A stretch of 64,000 nucleotides of DNA from Hsuehochloa calcarea (GCA_036346395.1 CM070604.1:34933662-34997661); one strand, 5' to 3'. Shown: positions 23,738-34,512, numbered from the stretch's first letter. Numbers and translations: made by a program. The notes: a model not told the origin generated them from the sequence alone.

Positions 23738-23960
23738 CCGTCCACGGGAGTGGAAACTTAAAAGTCCCATCAGTTCCAATATGGGCATATGAGACCCGCC
23801 ATTCCAATGTGGGCAACGTCGACCACCATTCCAATGTGGCAACTTCGGACACCTGTATGAAACGTTCTTCACACGGTGATTGGGTCCCCGTACTTTGTTA
23901 AGTACGGGCTTAAGTGAACACCGACGGGTGTATCACTCGTTATACCGGTATACGCAGTTG
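23738..23960 (+). other. Inverted-repeat block in the solo LTR
   Basis: Successive short hairpins occur here: CCCAT..ATGGG, two CCAC..GTGG units around ATTCCAAT, TGTATGAA..TTCACAC, a 9-bp perfect stem CCCGTACTT/AAGTACGGG with a 4-base loop (23887-23908), and the perfect palindrome TATACCGGTATA near 23942. The block recurs in related LTRs. Confidence 0.65.
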
Positions 23961-24723
23961 AGAGGTCCATTTTTCATTCCATGTATGCATTCATACGATG
24001 CCTTTTCACAAATTCGTGGGAGATATGTTCTACTGTCTTGATTATTGCTCTGTTCCTTTGTACTCTGTGAGTTTGATGTTGTGCTTGCTGAGTTTCGACT
24101 CACCCTTGTTTTCCTGTGTTTATTTTTGTAGGTGATCCATGATGATATTGTTGCTAGCGGGAGGGCGTAGTCCAAGCATGTTTCACACATCTCAATAATT
24201 CACTTATTCATTAATATGTTTTGCTAAGTTCTTTGGTTAAAGAGATGAACTGTAATAAGTATCACCTCAAGTTTACAACAGATCTTCCATGTTTAATTCC
24301 TTGGTTACATTCTGTGGTTGAACGGTTAATTACTCTTCGTTACTTTGTCTTGACTATTTAATTTTGGTGCAAATTGATTAATAGTTCCGCAAATGAATTG
24401 TATGATGAATCTTTAGGTAGCATCTTGGCTTCCGAATAGCCAGGGTGTTACAGCTCCTCACTTGGATAGAGTTAAGTTGGAATTCATTTACTTGAGGCCC
24501 AGAGTTACTTCCTTAAGATCGGATTGCATCGGTCTTATGGGATTAACCCGGGGGTCCTCACAACGCCCAACCTGAATCCCTCTCCACCATCTTTCTTGGA
24601 CTGAATAAGCAGCTGCAGCAGCAAGCATACAGGCGGTGGCCCTTAGGGTAACGACTGCGCAGCTCACAGACATGGCGGAGGGGCCGTGGTGGCAGTGGAT
24701 CCAGCTGCCGGCGGCATGTTGCC

Positions 24724-25119
24724 ATGAAGGAGGACTACGCAGCCGCCGCGGCGAGCGTGGTGGCTGTCATGGGGACCGAGTCGTGGCCCGTGCTGGAGGA
24801 GGCGAGGCAGAAGGTCGTGGTGGAGGCCGCAACAGGCAATGCTGGCCGCGGCGACCCAGTGAGGGCCCGCGTTAGGGTTACGGCGTTCGCCAATGTGGGC
24901 GCCACCGGCAGTGCCACCGCCGGTGCCGTGGGTTGCGGTGGCTTCCCGTCATTCGTCCCACAGCTACCCCGTCATTCATCCCCAGGGCGGTGGAGCGCAT
25001 CCGTGACCGCGCCGCCATCCACCTGGCCAAGCGAATATAGCGTGTGCGTGTTCCCGTCATTCCTCCCTAGGGTTGGGGTGGTTTTGTTGCACCCAAGCTT
25101 GTTAGATTATCCACTTTAG
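24724..25119 (+). CDS. GC-rich exon-like segment, possible gene fragment
   Basis: This segment is much richer in GC than the AT-rich DNA after it and follows the old LTR. An ATG at 24724 opens a 131-codon frame beginning with an Ala-rich, acidic stretch that includes VVAVMGTESWPVLEEARQKV. An upstream ATG at 24672 is in another frame. The MGxESWPxL wording reminds me of the N-terminus of plant La-related protein 1 (LARP1), but this is a memory-level resemblance only, and no La domain is visible downstream. The frame decays into low-complexity text after about 80 codons. It could be a truncated, captured or chance segment. Confidence 0.3.
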   Translation: MKEDYAAAAASVVAVMGTESWPVLEEARQKVVVEAATGNAGRGDPVRARVRVTAFANVGATGSATAGAVGCGGFPSFVPQLPRHSSPGRWSASVTAPPSTWPSEYSVCVFPSFLPRVGVVLLHPSLLDYPL

Positions 25120-27390
25120 TAAAATTTGTGAACTTGTTGAGACAATTCACTAGTTCAGTAGTATTCAGTATTCAGATCCTTTAGCTTATTGACACTCTTT
25201 AGGCACTGGATGATCCTATCTTTAGGGATAAGATGCGAACTTTGGAGGTAACTATGATGCCTGAGCAGCTACATGGATTTGATTATTTAGGTAAATTTGA
25301 CAGCTTTTAGGTGAATTCCTCCAATGTGGCCGAATACCCTTCCTTTTAGTTGAAAACTTTGTAGTTCAATCAGTCTCCCGTACAAGCATCTTTAGTAAAT
25401 TTGGGTACTTCTAAGATTGACTACAACCTCTCTCTACGGTGTTGGGCTATACGTACCTTGCATTAAATTTTCTACCAGGTACATTGAGTTGATAATCATG
25501 GGAATTTTTGTGGGTTTGTTCCCTTTATTACATTGCAGACATTCGGGATTTGCTAGGTGTGCTTCCTAGTCCCATATATAGTCCTGTGGGACTTTAGTAT
25601 CTGTGAGAAGTTTTATGCAGTACATAACTCATATTAAGCGGAGAGCCTTTGCAGGTGACCATTAGGTGTTGGAACTTATGTGTGAATCTTAGTGTATCTG
25701 GGTTGATTGGAATTTGGAAGTGACTTTAGGGAATAGGACTTTCTTCCCAAAATTGCAATATTTGAGGAATTTTTGCATTTTGAGCATTTTCTGGACTATG
25801 CTTGATACTGTTTCTGTGGATACTTTAGAGCTTTTCGGTAACCGATGGAAGCTTGGGTATGCTAGATGGATCTCGACTGTTGTTCTGGTTTGGAGCAGCT
25901 TCATTTTTAAAGTCAATAGTAATGGTGTTTCATCTGACACATTAATTGACAAGGTGTATCTCATATGTTTTGTTGAAATTTGAGCTATGACGGATTGGAT
26001 GCTGCTATTCTGATGATGTACAACATGCTTTTGTTTTATTCCAAACACAATCATACTAAAAGGAATTCCTGCCTAGGTGTCTGTAGAACAGTAGAAGTCA
26101 ATTAACTGTAGACACATGTATGATAAACACTGAAAATGGTGAGTTATCTACGAACAACTGACTATCTTTCATATAATCTTGTCAGTGAAATGCACTTTCA
26201 GAGTATCTCTTTTAGAAGTTTTGCAAAAGTTTCATTCTCGAAGAAAATGAAGAACCAAACAAAAACACTAGAAAATTTAATATCTAAGCTTGTTGCTATA
26301 AGCAGGTTTTCTTTTCTTTTTGTGGTTCTTTAGTTGATTGTTTTCACCTCTATTTTTTCCATTCAAACTGTACTTTTCGATGCCAAGCACCACATGTTGT
26401 TAGTGGAAATTGCCAGCAACATAGTTAGCGTTTAGGGAATATGCAAGTCTATTGCTCTAACATTATGCTTGCTGTGAATAAATGGTAACTTGTGCCATGA
26501 ATGGCTTTGGTACTTGCTTATACTTTTCGGTTCATCAGGTGAGAACATCTGTCCAGATATGGTTGCTAGTTGTTGAGTAGTATTTCTTGTGGAGATAGGT
26601 TAAGGATGTTTATATTAATTTTGTTGTTTTCATTTATGATAAAGGCCTTCTAGAACTGATACATAATTAAGTTGGAAAGGTTGCCTTTACTTTCCTGATC
26701 TTGGGATAATGTCGAGGGTCCATACATGAGGCCACTCAAGCAGCAACAAAGCAATGACCCGGTACTCATGTGATGAGTGCACTTCCTAGCCTCTAGACTT
26801 GTTTGCTTGATTGCCATATTGCATTTACTTGATTTGTTCTAGGCATAAAAGGCAGTCTTCCTATAAGCTTGCGATTAATGATTGGGAATTGTTGCTCCAT
26901 GTATGTACCTACCAATTCTTCGGAAGATTTAGAATGTTACATTTTACTTTAATAATGCACTAAAAGAACTTTATTTATCTTTTTGGATTGATAAGATATG
27001 TTGATGGTTTGGACTACCCGGCAAACTGTTGTGTTGAATGGAGAATGCTAAGGAATGAAGAATTTTTTAATAGAACCACCAGGGCATAGAGGACGAAGAC
27101 TTTCCACTAAAAGTACAAACATGGACTTACATTTATGTTTTAGGGTGTATTATGTCATTAGATCATGATGGTGCTAACTGTGCATGCCTCGAGTCTAGAC
27201 TTGTGAAGCCAGTTGGAAATTCTTTGTAATGAAATAATTTTTTTGTTGTACACTTTGATATGTGTGTTTTGTTTAACCCCGTGGCCCTAATTGATAAGCC
27301 CAACCTAGACATGAAAAGGACACCTTTTGCAATGATTAGATGCGTTGCAAACAATCCTGTAAGCGATTTGCAAGTGTCCAATACCAACGC
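25120..27390. other. AT-rich non-repetitive DNA
   Basis: No transposon motif was recognised. It looks intron- or intergenic-like. A 45-base exon-like stretch at 25201-25246, preceded by TTTAG and followed by GTAACT, reads ALDDPIFRDKMRTLE, but I cannot tie it to a known family. Otherwise I see nothing specific. Confidence 0.35.

Positions 27391-27448
<58 letters not shown>
27391..27448. repeat. (AT)9(GT)20 microsatellite
   Basis: Alternating AT (27391-27408) runs into alternating GT (27409-27448), immediately left of the CACTA-like end. Confidence 0.95.
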
Positions 27449-27449
<1 letters not shown>

Positions 27450-27460
27450 GCCACTATATC

Positions 27461-29422
27461 TGTAACACCCTGGCTATTCGGAAGCCAAGATGCTACCAAA
27501 ACTTTCATCATACACTTCATTTGCGGAACTATTAATCAATTTGCACCAAAATTAAATTTTCAAGACAAAGTAACGAAGAGTATTTAACCGTTCAACCACA
27601 TAATATAACCAACGAATTAAAATTACAGTTCATCTCTTTAACCAAATAACTTAACAAAACATCTTTATAAATAAGTGAATCTTTGAGGCGTGTGAAACGT
27701 GCTTGGACTACGCCCTCCTGCTTGCAACTATATCATCATGGATTACCTAAAAAAAATAAACACAGGAAAACAAGGGTGAGTCGAAACTCAGCAAGCACAA
27801 CATCAATCTCACAGTGTACAAAGGAACAAATCAATAATCAAGACAGTAGAACATATCTTCCACGAATCTGTGAAACTGCATAGTACGAATGCATACATGG
27901 AATGAAAAATGGACCTCTCAACTGCGTATACCGGTATAACGAGTGATACACCCGTCAGTGTTCACTTAAGCTCGTACTTAACAAAGTACGGGGACCCAAT
28001 CACCGTATGAAGAACGTTTCATACAGGTGTCCGAGTTGCCACATTGGAATGGTGGTCAACGCTACCCACATTGGAATGGTGGGTCTCATATGCCCATATT
28101 GGACTGATGGGACTTTTAAGTTTCCACTCCCGTGGACGGCAGGAATCAAATGCATGGCCAAAATGAAAGTCATGCAACGAAATCTTATCACATCATAATG
28201 AAGAATAATATAAGTATGCAAACATGAATAACCAATCTAGCAACTCATCCACACATTTTCATCAATCTTCAATATGATAAGATAAGGTACTTGCCTTCCG
28301 TGCTGCGACGTACTAGGAAGCAATGAAGGTGTCCTTCCACCCACCGCCTCACCGCCTACACAAGCATTTACACGGAATAAGGATAACAAGGTATGACGTA
28401 TCTACATGCGCTCTACCATACCCTCTAACCATCCCACACAACCGTAGGTTCAATTTGACAACTTCGCCCAAAAGGCTGGGTTACTAGTCTGCTGGCAGTT
28501 GTACGAGAAAAATCACAATTAAATATCTGTAACTCCTAAAGATCTGAAACTAGTGTTCAGAAAATCCTAACGAACCAGGCTACGAAACTTTAGTTGGCGG
28601 GATCCTCTGATTCGGCCAAAACAGAGGACCAAACTGCCCAAGAAGACACCGACAGAAATCTGTCTAGATTTCAGAACAGTCGTAAAGAAAAGCCTGTAAC
28701 TTTCAGTCTACTGATCCTATGGAGATGATATTTATCAATATAGAATCATGGCGAAATTATATTTATAAACCTATTTGGGTGGCCTCCCTGAATCTGGTTC
28801 TAACTTGAACAAAACCGAAGAGCAACCGACAGTCTCCAAAGTCTCTGACAGACAGAGTAGTGTGCGGTTAAAAATTCAAAACTTCTAAACCACAGGGTGG
28901 AATCCCGTGATCTCGGTGCCAAAGGAAAGCTAACGAAACCAGGAACATAACTCTAGGAGACGTCGACCCTATATTAGGCTTCTAGAGGCCTTCAATCTGC
29001 CGCACAATCGACTGCACTATTCTGGACAGATCTGAATTCGCAGACTGAACCAACCCAAATGAACAATTAAGCAACTAAACTAATACAAACAGCGAATCGA
29101 GACTTTCATTACCCTTGAAGACCTGTAGAAAGACGAAGATCAAGCGCCAAAACTGGATGGGAGGCGCCGGGAGAGGAGGTGGAAAGGGGGAGGGCGGTGG
29201 CTCAAGGGGTTGGGGGGCCGACGGCTAGGGTTGGGGGGAGGGGCGCCTCCCCCCCTTTAAGTGGCCGGCTCCTCCCTCTTTGGCCAGCCTGGGTCGCAGC
29301 CCGCGGCCCAGGTTGGCGAAGATTTGTAGATCTCCCATCCGAAAACTAATTTTTCTAATTTAAACCCCGTCTTTTACTCCTTCGGCCTTCTATACTTACT
29401 GATTGCGATTCGGGATATTACA
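27461..29422 (-). repeat. G2 3' LTR
   Basis: The 1962-bp copy is close to 34513-36478. In sense orientation it has a GC-rich leader ending AAGG/GTAATG (GT at 29111-29112) and an acceptor-like TTTTTTAG/GTAATCC (AG at 27747-27748). The hairpin block lies at about 27925-28145. Confidence 0.92.
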
Positions 29423-29436
29423 TTCTACCCCCCTTA
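29423..29436 (-). other. G2 polypurine tract
   Basis: The minus strand reads AAGGGGGGTAGAA next to the 3' LTR start TGTAATATCCC. Confidence 0.85.
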
Positions 29437-29832
29437 ACAAGATTCGTCCTCGAATCTACACACCGACCTACTAGGAAGAACGAGAGACTGGCATAACAAA
29501 CTTAAACACTTACCAGAAATGACGAGGTCTGGATACTGCGCTCGCATGCGGGACTCTAACTCCCAAGTGGCTTCTCTCTCAGACTGATGAGACCAAAGAA
29601 TTTTGACAAATTTCTGAGTCTTGTTCCTTAGAACCCGTTCCACTTCCTCTAATATTTTCACCGGCCGGGATTCAATGGTAAGGTCCTGTGCAATGATCAA
29701 AGGCTCCAAGGGGATAACATGGTCTGGATCTCTCAGGAACTTTCTCAACATCGATACATGAAACACATTGTGAACCCCACTCATGGAATCGGGAAGGTCC
29801 AAACGGTAAGATAGTTTTCCAATTCGTGCCAC
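29434..29832 (-). pseudogene. G2 integrase C-terminus and chromodomain
   Basis: The minus-strand frame reads GKLSYRLDLPDSMSGVHNVF, HVSMLRKFLRDPDHVIPLEP, then ESRPVKILEEVERVLRNKT, VKILWSHQSEREATWELESR and MRAQYPDLV. The first part is the integrase GPF/Y-side domain. The second is the chromodomain-like module of Tekay-type chromoviruses, thought to direct insertion to heterochromatin. A frameshift near 29867 separates it from the integrase core. Confidence 0.85.
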
Positions 29833-29866
29833 GATTGGGAATGGTCCAACATACCTTGGACTAAGC

Positions 29867-30409
29867 TTAATTTCCTTTAGTGCCGAAACGCACTACGCCT
29901 TTAGATGGCGATACTCTCAACAGAACTTCATTCCCCACCTCGAATTCCAAATCTCGTCTTCTGACATCAGCGTAGCTCTTTTGTCGGCTCTGAAAAGCCA
30001 ACAAATTCTGCCTAACTTCTGCCACTCTAGCCACTGTTTGCTGAACCCAGTCGGGACCCAAGACTGCCCGCTCTCCAACCTCATTCCAGCACAACGGGGA
30101 CCTGCACTTACGCCCATAGAGAACCTCGTATGGTGCAGCTCGAATACTGGCATGATAACTGTTGTTATAAACAAACTCTGCCAAAGCTAAATGTTCTTCC
30201 CAATTCTCTTTCCAGGATAAAACACAACACCTGAGCATATCTTCTAATGTCTGAATGGTGCGTTCAGACTGACCATCTGTCTGGGGGTGGAACGCGGTGC
30301 TAAGACGAAGCTGCGTACCCAACGCACTCTGCAAACTCTCCCAGAATTTGGAAACGAACTTGGCATCTCGATCAGAAACAATGGTCTTTGGCACTCCGTG
30401 CAACCGCAC
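29867..30409 (-). pseudogene. G2 integrase core
   Basis: The frame has GVPKTIVSDRDAKFVSKFWE with the second catalytic Asp, STAFHPQTDGQSERTIQTLE with the catalytic Glu, then AEFVYNNSYHASIRAAPYE and LYGRKCRSPLCW. It ends RFGTKGN before a shift, where G3 keeps RFGTKGELSPRYVGPFP. A TGA at 30416-30418 separates it from the upstream part; G3 has Arg (CGA) there. Confidence 0.9.
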
Positions 30410-30415
30410 AATCTC

Positions 30416-30931
30416 TCATACATAAAGAGGAGCCAAATCGCTTGCTGAATTGGTTGTACGAATAGGAATAAAATGTGCAGACTTACTGAACCGGTCCACA
30501 ATTACCCAAATAGCGTCCTTTCCCCGCTGAGTGCGAGGTAAACCAACCACAAAACTCATAGATATATCATCCCATGGCCAAACAGGTACCTCCAAGGGCT
30601 GCAACAGTCCTGCTGGTCGCTTGTGCTCAGCCTTGACCCACTGGCACACCCCACATGATGCCACATATTGTGCGATATCAATTTTCATCCGTTTCCACCA
30701 GAAATTTTTCTTTAAATTTTTGTACATATTGGTCTCACCAGGGTGTATGGTATAAGGAGTACGATGGGCCTCCTTCAAAATCTCATGTTTAATCTGAGCC
30801 TCGTGTGGAACACAGAGGCGTCCTTTAAAGCGCAAAGTATCAGACTCGTCCACACTAAATTGGCCTTGCTTGCCCTCAGCACAACGCTTCCTCACTCGTT
30901 GGAGCATCTGATCTTGCTCTTGTCTTTGCAC
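30416..30931 (-). pseudogene. G2 integrase N-terminal part
   Basis: The zinc domain reads HRTPYTIHPGETNMYKNLKK, FWWKRMKIDIAQYVASCGVC and QWVKAEH, an H2C2 finger. The core begins WPWDDISMSFVVGLPRT, where relatives have MDF, so the first catalytic Asp is replaced by Ser (codon 30554-30556). It continues WVIVDRFSKSAHFIPIRTT. A frameshift near 30930 disconnects it from RNase H. Confidence 0.88.
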
Positions 30932-31701
30932 TGATCCGAAGAGTCGACTCTAGAAGCAAGCGAGTCTCGGTGCGACGGCGGTACAAAATGTAAGGAAATA
31001 TCCATACGCTCAAAATCAGCTATAAGACAACTGAGGATAGACGGTGTCACCTTGTGACTCAAAGCATCAACTACCACATTAGCCTTGCCAGGATAGCACT
31101 GAATAGTAAGATCATAGTCCTTGATCAACTCTAGCCATCTCCTCTGTCTTAAGTTCAAGTCCTTCTGGGTAAAGATGTATTTCAGACTCTTGTGATCAGT
31201 GAATACATCACAAGATTCGCCGTACAAATAATGACGCCAGATCTTCAAGGCGTGAATCACTGCAGCAAGCTCTAGATCATGGGTGGGATAATTCTGTTCA
31301 TGCTTCTTCAACTGTCTCGATGCATAGGCGATCACTTTACCGTCTTGCATAAGCACACAGCCCAATCCCACTCGAGACGCATCAGAATAGACGGTGAATC
31401 GCTTTCCCGGCTCAGGAAGAGTGAGAATAGGAGAGGTCACCAGTTTTTCCTTTAATATGCAAAAACTACGCTCACAATCATCAGTCCACTGAAACTTTAC
31501 CCCTTTCTGCGTAAGCTGGGAAATCGGCTTGGCAATAATGGAGAAGTCATGTACAAAACGCCGGTAATACCCCGCCAAGCCCAGAAAACTCCTGATCACC
31601 TCCTTCACATTGGTTGGCCTCTTCCAGTCCACCACTGTCGAGACCTTGCTAGGATCAACGGCAACTCCCTGTGGATTAATTATATGACCCAGAAAGCTCA
31701 C
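30892..31701 (-). pseudogene. G2 RT connection and RNase H
   Basis: It begins SFLGHIINPQGVAVDPSK, then FLGLAGYYRRFVHDFS, FQWTDDCERSF and LTSPILTLPEPGK-like text. RNase H has FTVYSDASRVGLGCVLM with the first Asp, DLELAAVIHALKIWRHYL with Glu, DVFTDHKSLKYIF with Asp, and VVVDALSHK where relatives have VVADALS. It ends in a shifted tail overlapping the next frame. Confidence 0.9.
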
Positions 31702-31710
31702 CTCTGAAAT

Positions 31711-32529
31711 TCAAAATTCACATTTCTTCAGTTTGGCATAGAACTTGTGTTCTCTCAAGGTTTCTAGGACCAACCTCAACTGATGGTCATGATCCTCAAT
31801 AGTCTTGGAATAGATAAGGACATCGTCGATGAACACCACTACGAAATCATCCAAGTACTCGTGTAGCATGCTGTTCATGGTCTCTATAAAGACAACTGGT
31901 GCATTAGTCAATCCAAACGACATGACTGTAAATTCATAATGCCCATACCTGGTGGAGAATGCAGTCTTTTCTATATCCTGCTCACGCACCCGGATCTGAT
32001 TATATCCAGACTGGAGATCAATCTTGGAAAACACCTGAGCTCCCTTCAACCGATCAAACAAATCCTCAATGCGAGGTAGAGGATATTTGTTTTTGATCGT
32101 AACCGCATTAAGTGCACGGTAATCAATACACATGCGCCAACTTCCATCCTTCTTTTCCGTGAATAGAACAGGAGCTCCCCATGGCGATACACTCCACCTG
32201 ATCAAACCCTTAGCCAACAATTCGTCCAACTGTTTCTTCAACTCGTCCTGAAATGGACGGGCCAGACGATATGGAGACATTGAAATAGGCCGAGTACCCG
32301 GAACAAGGTCGATGCGAAACTCCACGCCCCGCGCGGGTGGCAAGCCTGGAAGTTCATCTGGGAACACATCTGGGTAGTCCCTTACCACCGGGATCTCCTC
32401 AATCTGTGAAGCTAAACTCGGTTTCTCGGCAAGAGATAAAAGAAATCCAGTCTTCACTGCACGCTGACCCGGAAACAATCCGGCCAACATCGAAAGAGAG
32501 CACCGAGGCACGCTCCCCTGAAAGGTCAA
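31711..32529 (-). pseudogene. G2 reverse transcriptase
   Basis: This is an almost complete palm: VFPDELPGLPPARGVEF, GTRPISMSPYRLARPF, SVSPWGAPVLFTEKKDGSW, CIDYRALNAVTIKNKYPLPR, VFSKIDLQSGYNQIRV, KTAFSTRYGHYEFTVMSFG, LTNAPVVF, and VVVFIDDVLIYS with the catalytic Asp pair. The frame stops at TGA (31711-31713) exactly where the family has Trp in KKCEFW, so TGG became TGA. Otherwise the RT looks intact. Confidence 0.93.
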
Positions 32530-32566
32530 AGTCTCCCAGCACGAGGTCCGCCGAGAGACTGTCCCA

Positions 32567-33124
32567 TCAAACAGATATCACCGCTCGATAAGCATGCAAC
32601 CAATCCATACCCAATATAACATCGAACGGCTCCACCTGGATTACTATCAAGTTTGCCGTGAACTTCTCCCCATCAATAACAATAGAACACCCAGGACAAA
32701 CAGTTGAACTCGCAATCAAACCCCTAGGAGAACTAACCAACACTGACTGAGAAATCCACTGCATACTCAAATTCGCCCTTCTAGCAAACGCCATAGAGAC
32801 AAACGAGTAGGTAGCCCCGGAATCAAAAAGGATAAATGCCTCAAGGGAATCGACTAGTAAGGTACCTGTCACCACGTTGGGTCGACCTGCAGTAGCAGGG
32901 GTGGACATGGCGTAGACTCCCGGATGCGCCGGAGCAGATGACGCTCCGACACTCTGCGAAGGATACCCGGAAACTGCTGCAGGAGGAACGGACGACGTAG
33001 GTGCAAACGGTACGGGGTTCCCGTAGAACCCCGCAGGAGGTGCCTGAGGAAACATCAAGGAGGGCCCACCTCGAGGGAACGTGGTGCGGCCGCCGCCGAG
33101 TCCGAATCGATCCACCATGAACAC
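32567..33124 (-). pseudogene. G2 aspartic protease
   Basis: VVTGTLLVDSLEAFILFDSG then ATYSFVS gives the DSGA catalytic motif of a retropepsin. EPFDVILGMDWLHAYRAVIS marks its C-terminal part. The N-terminal half is Pro/Ala/Ser-rich, the linker after the gag zinc knuckle. The enzyme would cut the Gag-Pol precursor in particles. Confidence 0.88.
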
Positions 33125-34307
33125 TGGGAGATGAAACCGCTGGGACTGGCTCCCATCTGATGATACTCACCGGGTTCAACTTGCAAACTAATGACTTGTC
33201 GCCATCCTGACCACACTGACAGCATGTCCCCTTGAAGGAACACTCTGTAGCTTGATGTCCATCACCACACCGAAAACACTTCATGCCCTGACCTGGAACA
33301 GGACGCATCGGTGGGGTGGAAGACGAGGAACGGGTGCCGAAGAGGAAGACTACAATTGCCAAGTAGAACGAGCGTTGTGACCTCCCTGAAACCTCTTGGG
33401 GGCGGGTCCCTGAAAAGACCCACCCCCTCCACCAAAACTCCGCTTCTGCCCACTGCCGGACCTACCAGTGGTGACAGAACCAATAGCAGCCTGATCTTGT
33501 GAAGGAGTACCCTTCTCCAACTCCATCCCTCTAGCCTGCTCGACTACCGAGCTGAAATCACGAAGTCCTGTCGCCCCCAAAATCTAACGATATTCCTGGT
33601 TGATGCCCCGCCGTAACCTCTTAGCCTTCTCTCTATCATCACTTGCCACGGCTGGTACAAAATGCACCAGGTTATTGAACCCAGCCTCTTACTCAGATAC
33701 TGTCATCTTCCCTTGCACAAAAGTCAGAAGCGATTGCTCCATCTGCTCAATGAAGGAGTCTGGATAAAACTGTGTCCTGAATTTCTCCACAAATATCTCC
33801 CAAGTGACTGGACCCTGGACTGAAGTCCTGGAAGATAGGACTCCTTCCCACCAGTTGTCAGCTTGACCCTTCAGCTGAAAGGCCACAAATCGTGCCTTTT
33901 GCGCGGACGTCAGCTCTAATGCTCCAAACTGTCACGCCATATATCTCAACCAGTCCGCAGCCTGGACCGGTGTGCCAGCTCCATCAAAAGTGTCCAAACG
34001 AAGCGACATCCACTCACGTAGGCTCATCCTAGCCCAGGTGGAACAGTCGCAGCAACAGGTTCCGCCACAGGCGCAGCAGCCGCAGGAATTGCCGCCTGCA
34101 GTTGCTGGCGGAGTTGCTGATTCTCTCTCATAAGGTTCTGAATGAGTTCTGCCGACGCGACCGGAGGTTCTGCGGACCGAGGTGCGGCGAGAGGCAATCT
34201 CCTCCGTGGCAGCCTCAGCCCCCAGACGTAGCAGAAGACACAGCCGGACCGCGTCCCCGACCCTGACCACGGACCGGTGGTCGACCACGGCCACGGCCTC
34301 TTGCCAT
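33125..34307 (-). pseudogene. G2 gag
   Basis: The ATG at 34307 starts MARGRGRGRPPVRGQGRGRG, an Arg/Gly-rich N-terminus shared with G3. Later frames give MSLREWMSLRLDTFDGAGTP and ADWLRYM, then VAFQLKGQADNWWEGVLSS, VEKFRTQFYPDSFIEQME and LLTFVQGKMTVSE, a classic gag domain. A zinc knuckle CFRCGDGHQATEC (one residue shorter than the usual spacing) lies near 33270-33310. Several shifts break the frame. Confidence 0.85.
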
Positions 34308-34498
34308 CTAAAACACCACCACAAATGGAATCAAGTATTAGACTTAACTTATAAATAAGTACGAAACAATTCATCATCAGAAGCATAAGGAAAATGACTT
34401 GATTGGAAATGCGAAAGTAAAATACTACCCAACCATTTCTTACTGTGCACAGTGTGTCAAGTTTAACATATTTCAATAGAACCATGGACCTACAGCCC

Positions 34499-34510
34499 GC
34501 TCTGATACCA
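34499..34510 (-). other. G2 primer-binding site (tRNA Met-i)
   Basis: The minus strand reads TGGTATCAGAGCGGGC two bases inside the 5' LTR. Confidence 0.92.
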
Positions 34511-34512
34511 AC

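Larger units (their letters stand above)
22303..24452 (+). mobile_element. Solo gypsy LTR with TSD GCTCC
   Basis: The 2150-bp LTR starts TGTAATACCCCGG and ends CCAGGGTGTTACA. It is flanked by GCTCC at 22298-22302 and 24453-24457. No internal region is present, so it is a solo LTR formed by recombination between two LTRs. It is related to the LTRs of G2, G3 and the split solo LTR at 39115, which lie on the other strand, and shares their hairpin block and splice-like sites. Confidence 0.92.
20260..24562 (+). repeat. Old gypsy LTR related to the G5 LTR
   Basis: Landmarks match the G5 LTR (47700-50919) in order: AATCTATTCGAATAGCCG then CGGTTATGGAC at 21460, GACTTGCGAGTAC at 21803, CAGTCGGTTGCCT near 21930, and TGGATGTGATC followed by a GATCCTGG palindrome-like end at 22100. 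The right end is probably GGGGGTCCTCACA at 24562, similar to the G5 end GGGTCCCGACA. A CTTTTTCAG/GT acceptor-like site lies at 21841-21850. Its left end is lost or diverged. The solo LTR at 22303 interrupts it. Confidence 0.6.

Noticed and set aside
27391..27448. Dinucleotide run as a regulatory Z-DNA element
   Set aside because: It is an ordinary microsatellite with nothing to link it to a promoter.
34499..34510. tRNA-like words TGGTATCAGAGC at several sites
   Set aside because: They are primer-binding sites next to LTRs, 12-16 bases long. No cloverleaf is present, so they are not tRNA genes.
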